Assembly (NCBI RefSeq): GCF_000381745.1
Contig: NZ_KB906978.1
Location: forward strand, 1-64,000
Direction of reading: 5' to 3'
Length of the DNA: 64,000 nt
DNA from: Psychromonas ossibalaenae ATCC BAA-1528
GTDB taxonomy: Bacteria; Pseudomonadota; Gammaproteobacteria; Enterobacterales; Psychromonadaceae
The translations under genes and the position numbers were made by a program. Within the stretch, counting starts at the first letter, position 1; the number at the start of each line of letters is the position of its first letter. Below, piece by piece: positions 17,175 to 25,331 of this stretch. Under the pieces are notes generated by a model. The model was not told the origin of the DNA and did no database searches. It was given only the letters and a program-made list of their open reading frames with translations.

Positions 17175-17501
17175 TTAAACCTCACGACGCAGAAACAATA
17201 GACGCCCAAGATGCGCCATCTCCTCTTCTCTGGACATAACCAGGTATTCCCCGTCGACCTTTGCGTGCCAGTAGAATATTCCCTGCAGCCTGCCCTGGAT
17301 CTCCTCAAGCGGCGGCCTGTCCTGCTTCATCGACTGATAGCTTTCAAAAATACAGCGCCAGCGTACCCGATCCCCCTGCACTTCGGTCGACACGGATCTC
17401 ACGCCAGGCCCGATAGCTCCAATTAACAGCTCATCGGCAAAACGAACCAGGTCGTCAGGCTCCACAAGGCGTCGATGGGGATTATTCTCTCTGTTTATCA
17501 T
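17175..17501 (-). CDS. Conserved-looking hypothetical protein, 108 residues
   Basis: Soluble, no signal peptide or membrane segment. The sequence begins MINRENNPHRRLVEPDDLVRFADELLIG and contains aromatic and charged residues in a mixed alpha/beta pattern; no known domain was recognised. It is the first gene of a tight minus-strand unit (3-base gap to the exported protein). The 220 bases upstream contain AGCGGC-GACC-GCCGCT, a short hairpin without a T run. Confidence 0.55.
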   Translation of the reverse strand: MINRENNPHRRLVEPDDLVRFADELLIGAIGPGVRSVSTEVQGDRVRWRCIFESYQSMKQDRPPLEEIQGRLQGIFYWHAKVDGEYLVMSREEEMAHLGRLLFLRREV

Positions 17502-17722
17502 ACTGTTTAGTTCCGCCCTGCTTGTTCAAAAGAAGAAAAGCATATCAGCTTCAGGCACAAGTATCCTGTTGAAGGCAAGAAATTGAGAAGCGGCGACCGC
17601 CGCTGTATTAAACAACGACGACATTAACAGAAGCGAAATCCTCTGCGAATTGAATATTGCTTGTGCTGATGGATTAAGCTTTAATAGAAGTTAGAAGTTA
17701 CATCAAATTCATAGGACTGGCC

Positions 17723-19054
17723 ATGTCAGAAAACCTTGTTACTGCCTACCATCTGTCTCACTCTGAGGTTCCAGAAGTAGACTCGCAGGGACTATTCAAA
17801 GCGTTAACGGCAGAGTTTGTTTTTAATCACTGGCAGCCCGGGCAAATATACCTGCATCGGGTTAGCTATCCGCAGGAAGCGGTCGTTGATTATTGCGAAG
17901 ACGGTCATCATGATTTCGTTTCCAGTTTCAGCTGGGATGAATTTGTCATGGTTGATAATCTAACGAGTCGACAGTGCTGGCAGCTTGATAACCGAGAATC
18001 ATTGTTTTCTCTGCTGGAATCTGAATTTATAACAGACTTAGGCTCATCTATTTTCTGCAGTCGAGATACGCTGCACCGCACTATATTTACACTTGCCGGA
18101 GTCGACCTGGCTGTCGATTATATTCGCCGTGCACAGTTAAGTGCAGAAGAACTGCTGCGCTGCCTGACGATAGAACACACTCAACTGATGAAGGAACTGC
18201 TGAAATCTGGTTTATTCACTGAAAAAGACTTATGCACAGGCTCTCTTGCAAATATCAACTGGAAAAAACTAACTAACGAGAAAGACAGCTTTATGGGGGA
18301 TACTTTGGAAAGCCAGCTTGGATTGAGTGATGAATTCAAGACACTATTGCGGGCTCTTTACATCGAATCACCTCCGCCTGATACTGAGAAGTTAAGAGCA
18401 GTTATGGTTGCCTTATCGCTAATAGACGGGCTTCCCTGGCTGCATTATATTACACCTGCTGAAAGAGTTATTTTACCCTCAGGGTTAGTGCTTATGCTAT
18501 TACGCCTAAAGCAGCCGACCAGTATCGAAGCGATCTTCCAGCATCCAGATATTGAACTTGAATACAGCAGCGCTGAAAATAGTTTAGATGCTTTAATCGA
18601 TCGTCTGGCTGTCTACCAGCACTTTGATCTGCTCAAATCACTGCACAATAAATTAGGCGGGTTCGATAAACAGCAGTCTATCCGGTGCGCCTCCAGTCTC
18701 ACCGCAGCGGGGGCAAGTAAATTTCAAACTGCTGCTTTTAACACCGTAGAAGAGCAGGAAATCCTTAACTGGCAGCTGAGTTCTGACAGTTCACTCGAGC
18801 AGGCAGCCGGCTGCGGTTATTTACTCTTATGTAAAAAGCTGCTGGAGAATAAAACTGCCGCTAAAACGGATCTGGATTCAGCTTTATTATCGGCTGCGGA
18901 GCAGGGTTACTGCGAAATTGTAAAACTTCTACATCAACACGGCGGCTCTCTGGAGGCGGGTGGACGCTGGCCTATTAGATATGCCAATAAATTTAGCTAC
19001 CAGCTGCTGAAAAACTATCTGCTTGAGCAGGGGCAGGAAGATCTTTGTTTTTAA
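17723..19054 (+). CDS. Hypothetical protein with degenerate ankyrin-type repeats near the C-terminus
   Basis: 443 residues, no signal peptide or membrane segment, so probably cytosolic. The N-terminal half (residues 1-150) has HHDFVSSFSWDEFV and other stretches I cannot assign. From about residue 340 the helical pattern AAGCGYLLLCKKLLE, LLSAAEQGYCEIVKLLHQHGG fits two ankyrin-like repeats (AA-x-x-G-x-x-x-(I/L)-V-x-x-LL), typical of protein-protein contact. It stands alone between convergent or divergent neighbours. No toxin or effector motif is visible. Confidence 0.6.
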   Translation: MSENLVTAYHLSHSEVPEVDSQGLFKALTAEFVFNHWQPGQIYLHRVSYPQEAVVDYCEDGHHDFVSSFSWDEFVMVDNLTSRQCWQLDNRESLFSLLESEFITDLGSSIFCSRDTLHRTIFTLAGVDLAVDYIRRAQLSAEELLRCLTIEHTQLMKELLKSGLFTEKDLCTGSLANINWKKLTNEKDSFMGDTLESQLGLSDEFKTLLRALYIESPPPDTEKLRAVMVALSLIDGLPWLHYITPAERVILPSGLVLMLLRLKQPTSIEAIFQHPDIELEYSSAENSLDALIDRLAVYQHFDLLKSLHNKLGGFDKQQSIRCASSLTAAGASKFQTAAFNTVEEQEILNWQLSSDSSLEQAAGCGYLLLCKKLLENKTAAKTDLDSALLSAAEQGYCEIVKLLHQHGGSLEAGGRWPIRYANKFSYQLLKNYLLEQGQEDLCF

Positions 19055-19119
19055 CCAGAATCTGATTGAGGCTGTATTTAATTTAATAGAGCCTCAATAA
19101 CGATTAGACAACTAACAAA

Positions 19120-20037
19120 TTAAATACTGCGTTTCAAGGGAATACAAATATCAAATATACACTTACCTTCAGCGTGCTCTTCTGGGGTATTGTGGTACAG
19201 CTCATAACATGGCTGGTCATTACATTCGTACCCACTGTCGCAAAACCATATAAATGCATCCTCCCACGCCTGCTGAAAGCTGTCAGGCTTCATCTCAAAA
19301 TGACATACGGCATAGGGGCCGCCGTTAATGGTCTGGGTAAAAATAGGTCCTTCTGGAACAGTCCCTTCTGGAACAACGATACATGCATCAAAACGGCACT
19401 TTTCTACAGGAGTAACATCAGGATTATCCCAATAGATAGCCAGTACCTTGCCCGGCCCCGTATAGTTCCTTGGACCAGCCCACTGCATCAGTTCACGGAA
19501 TGCAGGTTCGCATGTTTCTTTACTATAAAGACCAAGCTTGCGTATATAGGCAACATTATATTCCGGCATTTCTTTGATTTCAGCGTTCATTGTATTTCTC
19601 CTTTCATTGTTTAACAAATTCATTAAAACAGTGTCTGAATCATATGTTGCCTGAAGGGATAATGCGTGTTCATTTTTGCTGTCTCTGTTTCCAATCTTGC
19701 TTTTACGATACTCTGAAGGTGTCATCCCGAAATGCTGGCGGAATGCCTTAGCGAAGTTTTGTGAGCTAGAAAAACCGCAATCCACTGCTATCGTAGTGAT
19801 ATCATCAAGTTGTTTGGATAAAAGACGGTTGGCAGCCAGCTCAAGACGCAGCCTCCTTGTGAAGCCGGCAGCCGTTTCACCAACAACAGCCTTGAAAATT
19901 CTGTGAAAATGAAACATAGAAAAAGAAGCTGATTCAGCAATTTCTTCCAAAGACAGCTCTCGCTCTAGATTCTGGCTAATAAAATTCATAGCACGGCAAA
20001 CGCGCTTTTTATAATCAATAGTGGTGCAGCGCATCAT
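19120..20037 (-). CDS. AraC-family regulator with GyrI-like effector-binding domain
   Basis: Transcription factor of the Rob/MarA-like architecture. Two helix-turn-helix units lie in residues about 10-110 (SLEEIAESASFSMFHFHRIFKAVVGE and ITTIAVDCGFSSSQNFAKAFRQHFGMTPSEYRKS). A GyrI-like small-molecule-binding domain follows (about 150-305; NVAYIRKLGLYSKE, NGGPYAVCHFE, CIFDICIPL). Such proteins usually sense hydrophobic or cationic compounds and control efflux or stress genes. AAGGAA precedes the start; a second ATG follows immediately (20034). It is monocistronic and its targets are not evident. Confidence 0.85.
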   Translation of the reverse strand: MMRCTTIDYKKRVCRAMNFISQNLERELSLEEIAESASFSMFHFHRIFKAVVGETAAGFTRRLRLELAANRLLSKQLDDITTIAVDCGFSSSQNFAKAFRQHFGMTPSEYRKSKIGNRDSKNEHALSLQATYDSDTVLMNLLNNERRNTMNAEIKEMPEYNVAYIRKLGLYSKETCEPAFRELMQWAGPRNYTGPGKVLAIYWDNPDVTPVEKCRFDACIVVPEGTVPEGPIFTQTINGGPYAVCHFEMKPDSFQQAWEDAFIWFCDSGYECNDQPCYELYHNTPEEHAEGKCIFDICIPLKRSI

Positions 20038-20151
20038 ATTTCCTTATGTCGCATTAATTTTTTATAGTGTAAAAAGCAAACATCCATACCTTTTAGTTTA
20101 GATTTTTCAGGGAATAATTTAATAACCAGCCCCCGAAATAAGCAGAATCAT

Positions 20152-21945
20152 TTAATCTTCAGACCAGACATCCTGAATAACCGGCCAGCCCCAGACATTC
20201 ATAGAAACCCCTTTTAGGATCCCCTCAAAACGCAGCGTCTGTCTGTGGTGAAACATCGGTAATAACCAGTGTTCACTGATCATGGCAGTAGCAAGAGGCT
20301 CTAGTTCACGCAGATAGTTTGTCAAAAGGCTTTTCTGTCGGATATTGATTAACTCAGTCTGCAGCCAGGTGCTTCCGTCAGAGGTTAAGCTCTGGTGCAG
20401 TACAGGATTAGACAGCAGCCAGCGAAATGCAGAGGTAGGATAATTATCGTCTAAACTCAGACTGGTCAGGATAAGATCTTCATTAAGCTCGTTTACACTG
20501 GCCTTTTGATGAAACTCATCGAAAGAATAAACATTAACCTGACAGTTAACACCCGCTTGTTTAAGCAGCGCAATTATCGCTTCGGCGCATTCCAGCAAAG
20601 CTTGATGCTGAAATACTGCAATAGCTAGCTTTCTCGGCAACGGTTGTTCTGTTTTTGTTGTATTAATGGTTCTTAGCCATCCTGGAAACAAATTGTAAGC
20701 AGGAACAGCCTCGACCTGATTATTTGATCTGCTTAATTGAGCCATCAGCTTATCAGCAGCAACAAGTTGACTTAGATATTTACGCTGTGCCAGGGAAAGG
20801 TCAGCTTGATGGTTTATCAGCATAAGCAGACAGCCGTCTTCTATTTTCGTCTGTTGACCATTTTCAGTTTTCTTATGTTCACCGCTAATCGAGAGGTAAT
20901 TCGAACAAGTAATACTTTTTCTAAGATCAATATTCGCCTGAATAGCCGCTTTGCCATATGAGCTAGGGTCTGCTGAAGGTACCTGCCAAACAGTGACACT
21001 ATCAGTGAGCGCACGACAGCCGTAATAATTATCGTATGCCTGTAACCGCAGCCGTTTCTCAGAACACTCTTGAACCTGAAATGCGCCGCTCCCGGCTATT
21101 ACTGTTGATGATAAAATTTGAGAAACCGGCTGAATAGAATACCTTATATCAGCAAGGAGTCCGGCAAACCCCGGGTCCGGCTGGTTTAACTGAAAAGCCA
21201 CACAAAGAGAGTTTAAGACTGAAACAGCTGTCAGATGCGCCAGCTCTTTCTTGTATCCCGCTAATTCTTTTAGCTGACTAAATAATTCAGCTATCTGCAC
21301 AGCATTAATTTCACTTCCGTTATGAAAAGAAAGCTGCGGGCGCAGGTAGAAACGCCAAGAATAGTCTTCTTCATTATAATCCCAGTGATGTGCAAGCTGT
21401 GCTGTAACATGGCCATTAACATCACACTGAGTTAGACAGCAGTATACCTGCCGCAATAGGAAGCGTTCACTATTCCGCAGCAGGCTATGAGGCAGTAATG
21501 CTGAAAAAGGACGACCGTAGGTTAATTGAATATGCAGACGCCCTTCGCGCCGGCTTGTTCCTGAGGTACTCTGCAGCAGCCGCCCAAACAAAGTTTGGTC
21601 GTTGTCGATAAGTCTCAATGCCTTTTCATATTTTCCAGTTGAGATCATATCCCGGGCCAGATCTGCTTTCAGTGTATCCAGACTGTATTTCAGATAGAGC
21701 CTGGAGCGTTGATTACGACCAGCTTTGGGAGCCCACTCTAACCAGCCAAGGCTGTGCATCTCCTTTAACAGGGTTCGACAATGCCTTGTACTGGTAAACA
21801 TAACCTCCGCCACTTCTGGCAGAGTAATAAGTATTTCTTTTTTTATACCCAGCTTAGTTACCCAAGCGTAATAACGAAGTAACTTATCCTTAATCAAAAC
21901 CGGCACCTTTCTACAATTAACACTTCCGTGTTTCAGCTCAATCAT
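20152..21945 (-). CDS. sgrR: SgrR-type transcriptional regulator with solute-binding domain
   Basis: SgrR senses sugar-phosphate stress in Escherichia coli. Here the N-terminal winged helix (about residues 15-115: LPEVAEVMFTSTRHCRTLLKEMHSLGWL, then GRNQRSRLYL) is followed by a peptide-binding-protein-like domain (from about 140: YGRPFSALLPHSLLRNSE, HWDYNEEDYSWRFYLRPQLSFHNGSE, GSGAFQVQ, DNYYGCRALTDSVTVWQVP) and ends NVWGWPVIQDVW, close in layout to E. coli SgrR. I chose the ATG at 21945; a longer frame from TTG at 21996 adds 17 mostly hydrophobic residues without a good ribosome site. Transcribed divergently from a VOC protein across a long inverted repeat. Confidence 0.82.
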   Translation of the reverse strand: MIELKHGSVNCRKVPVLIKDKLLRYYAWVTKLGIKKEILITLPEVAEVMFTSTRHCRTLLKEMHSLGWLEWAPKAGRNQRSRLYLKYSLDTLKADLARDMISTGKYEKALRLIDNDQTLFGRLLQSTSGTSRREGRLHIQLTYGRPFSALLPHSLLRNSERFLLRQVYCCLTQCDVNGHVTAQLAHHWDYNEEDYSWRFYLRPQLSFHNGSEINAVQIAELFSQLKELAGYKKELAHLTAVSVLNSLCVAFQLNQPDPGFAGLLADIRYSIQPVSQILSSTVIAGSGAFQVQECSEKRLRLQAYDNYYGCRALTDSVTVWQVPSADPSSYGKAAIQANIDLRKSITCSNYLSISGEHKKTENGQQTKIEDGCLLMLINHQADLSLAQRKYLSQLVAADKLMAQLSRSNNQVEAVPAYNLFPGWLRTINTTKTEQPLPRKLAIAVFQHQALLECAEAIIALLKQAGVNCQVNVYSFDEFHQKASVNELNEDLILTSLSLDDNYPTSAFRWLLSNPVLHQSLTSDGSTWLQTELINIRQKSLLTNYLRELEPLATAMISEHWLLPMFHHRQTLRFEGILKGVSMNVWGWPVIQDVWSED

Positions 21946-22003
21946 GAGAATCAAGCGTGAAAACAGGAGAAAACAGATATAATAGGAAGAAAACAATAAT
22001 ACA

Positions 22004-22062
22004 CCCTCTGTTTTTTTATACCTTATTTACAGTAATAATTTAACTATAAATACAACAGAGGG
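22004..22062. promoter_or_regulatory. Inverted repeat in the sgrR/VOC divergent promoter region
   Basis: CCCTCTGTT (22004-22012) and AACAGAGGG (22054-22062) are perfect 9-bp arms 41 bases apart, flanking the AT-rich region between the two divergent starts. The right arm lies 7 bases before the ATG at 22070 and also supplies its GAGGG ribosome site. It is a candidate SgrR operator or looping site. Confidence 0.4.
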
Positions 22063-22069
22063 CATACTT

Positions 22070-22633
22070 ATGTTACAAGCAGTTAAAAATATATTTAATC
22101 TTAAGCCGGGTAATGCATTAACGAAGCATTATTCGTCACGGGCACTCACAGCAAAAAACCGAATTGAGGCAGAAGCCATTCTCTATATGAACTCATTATT
22201 ATCACTTTACGATAGAGATTCACAAACAAATGCGGAGCTGGGAATGAAAATTGAACATGTAGCTATTTGGTGTAAGAAACTGGAAACCATGAAGTATTTT
22301 TACGAACACTATTTCGATGCTAAAAGTAATGAAAAATATGAAAATCCAGCTAAGGGTTTTTCATCCTATTTTTTAACTCTGCCGGACGGACCGCGTATAG
22401 AGCTAATGAACATGGATTCAGTATTAATGCTGCCGGTGAATGTCTACAGCCAGTTTATCGGAATGGCACATTTAGCATTCTCGGTTGGCTCTGAAGATAA
22501 GGTAAATCAGATAACAGAAAAATTTATCTCCGACGGCTATGAGGTTCTAGACGGCCCCCGCTGGACTGGAGACGGTTATTACGAAAGCCTGATCCTCGAT
22601 CCAGAAGGAAATCGACTTGAAATTACCGTGTAA
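22070..22633 (+). CDS. VOC-superfamily (glyoxalase-like) protein with N-terminal extension
   Basis: The vicinal-oxygen-chelate fold occupies residues about 60-187: MKIEHVAIWCKKLE carries the first metal-ligand His, GPRIELMNM the first Glu, GMAHLAFSVGS a His, and DPEGNRLEITV the last Glu. So the full four-ligand set of a glyoxalase I/bleomycin-resistance-type enzyme seems present. The first 58 residues (KHYSSRALTAKNRIEAEAILYMNSLL) are helical and not part of the VOC domain; I do not recognise them. Beside sgrR, a role in removing toxic sugar-derived aldehydes is plausible but inferred. Gene 22680 follows after 46 bases. Confidence 0.75.
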   Translation: MLQAVKNIFNLKPGNALTKHYSSRALTAKNRIEAEAILYMNSLLSLYDRDSQTNAELGMKIEHVAIWCKKLETMKYFYEHYFDAKSNEKYENPAKGFSSYFLTLPDGPRIELMNMDSVLMLPVNVYSQFIGMAHLAFSVGSEDKVNQITEKFISDGYEVLDGPRWTGDGYYESLILDPEGNRLEITV

Positions 22634-22679
22634 ACCAAGAAAAACCAGTATGACTTACAAATAAATCAAAGGCTGCGAA

Positions 22680-23252
22680 ATGAAAACAGAAAAAGAGAAG
22701 ATGTTGGCGGGTAAACCTTACCTGGCACGGGATAAAGAACTGCTTGAAGAGCGCACACAATGCCGTAAAACACTGCAGAAACTGAATAAGTCACTGCCCA
22801 ACAGTGATCAGTGGAAAGAGGCAATTAAAACTCTGCTTCCTAACGCCAGAGGTCAGGCCAGCTTAAAACCACCGTTTCACTGTGATTACGGCAGCAATAT
22901 AATCGTCGGTGAAAACTTCTACGCCAACTTTAACTGCACAGTACTGGACGTCAACACCGTCGAAATTGGTGATAACGTCATGTTTGCGCCGAATGTGCAG
23001 GTCTATACCGCAGGTCATCCGCTAGACGTAAAAAGCCGGGTTGAAGAAGGAGTCGAATTCGGCCTGCCGATTAAAATCGGCAATAACGTCTGGGTCGGCG
23101 GCGGTGCGATTATCTGCCCCGGTGTCACCATTGGTGATAACACGGTGATCGGTGCAGGCGCTGTGGTGACAAAGGACGTTCCAGCTAACGTGCTTGCTGC
23201 CGGTAACCCGTGCCGAGTGATCAAAGCAATAGATAATGAAGTAGAGAGTTAG
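22680..23252 (+). CDS. Sugar O-acetyltransferase (Maa/LacA/NodL type)
   Basis: Transfers acetyl from acetyl-CoA to a sugar hydroxyl in the cytosol. Residues 1-60 hold the Maa-specific helical cap (EKEKMLAGKPYLARDKEL). From about 65 the left-handed beta-helix of hexapeptide repeats follows (DYGSNIIVGENFYANFN, VEIGDNVMFAPNV), with the catalytic His in TAGHPLD and the loop FGLPIKIGNNVWVGGGAII, ending GNPCRVI. Its length of 190 residues is typical. It probably acts on glucose or maltose to detoxify or export excess sugar, which fits its place in an sgrR neighbourhood. Probable operon with the VOC gene. Confidence 0.88.
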   Translation: MKTEKEKMLAGKPYLARDKELLEERTQCRKTLQKLNKSLPNSDQWKEAIKTLLPNARGQASLKPPFHCDYGSNIIVGENFYANFNCTVLDVNTVEIGDNVMFAPNVQVYTAGHPLDVKSRVEEGVEFGLPIKIGNNVWVGGGAIICPGVTIGDNTVIGAGAVVTKDVPANVLAAGNPCRVIKAIDNEVES

Positions 23253-23659
23253 ACGAGTAATCTCCTTTGCTGGTTTGGCCTGTCGGGAGCCGTGATATGT
23301 TAGGCGGCAGAACCGACAAGCTGAAATCAAATAATAGCAGCAGATATCAGCGCAAAAGTTACAAGACGGTTATATCCCGAAGCACGCTCAAATAACAAAA
23401 GCAGCTAACCCTATAAAATATTGCATCGATCAAAATACTGGGAATATAAGCCCATTTCAATTTATAAAACTAACTGGAAAAGACCCTAAGCGAGTTAGAA
23501 GCAAAAGTAAGACGCTAGTCTATCTACCTTTAATTCCTCTGTGAGCCGCATTGTTGTTTAATTTAATTTTGAATAACGGATTTCCAGCAGCAATTTTGTT
23601 CAATAACTTCTATTGTTCACTGTGTATATTGTCAGGCTTCTAATTGATACGAGGTGTTT
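23253..23659. other. Intergenic region, nothing recognised
   Basis: About 400 bases between the acetyltransferase and the LysE exporter. No hairpin with a T run, no open frame with a recognisable product and no repeat shared with other parts of the window were seen. Confidence 0.4.
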
Positions 23660-24265
23660 ATGATAACAGTGATTATGCCTATGTTTATTTTTGCTTTGAT
23701 TGGTGCGATATCTCCCGGCCCGGTTAATATTATTGCTGCCGGCTCAGGAGCTAACTTTGGTTTTCGACGAACTATTCCTCATATACTTGGCGCAGCCATC
23801 GCTTATACCTTGATAGTACTTCTGGCTGGTCTTGGATTAAATCAATGGTTAACCCTGTTCCCTGAAATAGGTAATACACTGCAGTATGCAGGCAGTGCAT
23901 TTCTACTTTACATGTCTTATAAAATTGCAGCAGCGGTGCCGCTGAGATCAGAGAAGATGACAGAGACAAAACAGCCCCCCTCATTAATTGAAGGAGCATT
24001 AGCACAAGGTTTAAATCCTAAAGCCTGGTTAGTTTCAATGTCGGGGATTAGCTTATTTGTCACAGTTCATGCACAATCTATGCTTTATTTATTAATTTTT
24101 TGTATCATTTCTTTTACGCTATGCTTGTTTGGTGTCTCGACTTGGGCCGCTGCCGGCCATAGTATTCGAAGTCTTTTATCAACGACAAGGCGTCAGATAG
24201 GTTTTAATATTTTGATGGGATTGATGTTGAGCGGAACAGTGGTTTCAATACTATTCATTCAATAA
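23660..24265 (+). CDS. LysE/RhtB-family amino-acid exporter
   Basis: Inner-membrane exporter of the LysE family, which moves amino acids or their derivatives out of the cell. About six hydrophobic segments over 201 residues. The N-terminal signature FALIGAISPGPVNIIAAGSGANFGFRR (SPGP plus GxxxG-rich helix) and the central EGALAQGLNPKAW (N-PK-x-x) motif are characteristic. ACGAGG at 23649-23654 fits the ATG at 23660 better than the in-frame GTG at 23654. The next gene, an AraC-type regulator, starts 12 bases after the stop, so the pair is likely an operon in which the regulator senses the exported compound. Confidence 0.83.
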   Translation: MITVIMPMFIFALIGAISPGPVNIIAAGSGANFGFRRTIPHILGAAIAYTLIVLLAGLGLNQWLTLFPEIGNTLQYAGSAFLLYMSYKIAAAVPLRSEKMTETKQPPSLIEGALAQGLNPKAWLVSMSGISLFVTVHAQSMLYLLIFCIISFTLCLFGVSTWAAAGHSIRSLLSTTRRQIGFNILMGLMLSGTVVSILFIQ

Positions 24266-24277
24266 TAGAGGCAGTTA

Positions 24278-25081
24278 ATGAAACAAGATAAAACCGTATT
24301 TTTCAAAAAAAGTGAGGTGCTGCCTTTTGTTGAAATTCGTCAAGCTTCTTTATCAACGGCTTGTTATCACGCGCATTCTCATGATGAGTTTTCATTTGGT
24401 GTGATTGATTCAGGTATTGCAGACTATCATAATTTAAATCAACGTAATCGAATTGGTGCTGGTGATACTGTCACCATCAATCCTGCGGATATTCATTCAT
24501 GTAACCCCATGGCCGGTGACTGGTCATATCGAATGTTGTTTGTGCAGACAAACTGGATTGGTCAGTTACAGTCCGAAATGCTGAATATTGATAGTATAGA
24601 TTACCAGCCGTTTTCGGAGGTTTTAAACCGCTCTCCACAATCCTATCAGCAATTTCAACTTTTATTTACCAGCCTGCTGAATGAGGCAAATCCGCTCGCA
24701 GCAGAAAGTCTGCTGATTCAATATCTGCAGCAGTATTTTTTAATTAAAAATCCCGAAAAAAATGATTCAGTGAATATCCGTAAAGTAAAAGAACTTATAT
24801 CGGATCAGCTAAATATAAATCATTCGTTAAAAGACTTAGCAAAAGAATCAGGTTTAAGCCGCTGTCACCTAATACGCAGTTTCAAACAAAGCTATGGTTT
24901 ATCTCCACATGCTTACCAGTTAGATGAACGCATTAAGCAGGCTAAAAGATTGCTTAAATCAGGCCATTCACTAATAGATACCTCCCATTTACTAGGTTTT
25001 GCAGACCAAAGTCATCTGCAGAGAAACTTCAAAAAACGATTAGCCGTCACACCTAAGCAGTATCAAGCCTTTTTTATTTAG
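24278..25081 (+). CDS. AraC-family regulator with N-terminal cupin sensor
   Basis: The N-terminal half is a cupin-type effector-binding domain (HAHSHDEFSFGVIDSG; GAGDTVTINPADIHSCNP). The C-terminal half (about 165-267) has the two AraC helix-turn-helix units (SLKDLAKESGLSRCHLIRSFKQSYGLSPHAY and LIDTSHLLGFADQSHLQRNFKKRLAVTPKQY). It follows the LysE-type exporter by 12 bases, an arrangement seen often in proteobacteria where the regulator controls the exporter. No terminator was recognised after it; the 250 bases to hflX show nothing clear. Confidence 0.85.
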   Translation: MKQDKTVFFKKSEVLPFVEIRQASLSTACYHAHSHDEFSFGVIDSGIADYHNLNQRNRIGAGDTVTINPADIHSCNPMAGDWSYRMLFVQTNWIGQLQSEMLNIDSIDYQPFSEVLNRSPQSYQQFQLLFTSLLNEANPLAAESLLIQYLQQYFLIKNPEKNDSVNIRKVKELISDQLNINHSLKDLAKESGLSRCHLIRSFKQSYGLSPHAYQLDERIKQAKRLLKSGHSLIDTSHLLGFADQSHLQRNFKKRLAVTPKQYQAFFI

Positions 25082-25331
25082 TGTCGCTCCTAAAAATCTA
25101 AGGCACTTTATGCCTCTTTCCGACTTAGAAAACCAACTCGCCCCCCATAGCAGCTCACTGACCTGCAGCAAGGAATTATGACTCTACCATTACATTTCCT
25201 AGTTGCGCCATGCGGCCAATAAACTGTGGATAAAAGCAGCTGTAAAGCACCGCTTGCTGGTAATAGATATTCGAAATGCGTATATAAGCTAAGCACAAAC
25301 GCGTAGGATGCATCTCATATTACTTTAAGCA

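Noticed and set aside
19174-19614. 146-codon plus-strand frame opposite the AraC/GyrI-like gene
   Set aside because: The opposite strand has a complete two-domain regulator; this frame has no domain or ribosome site.
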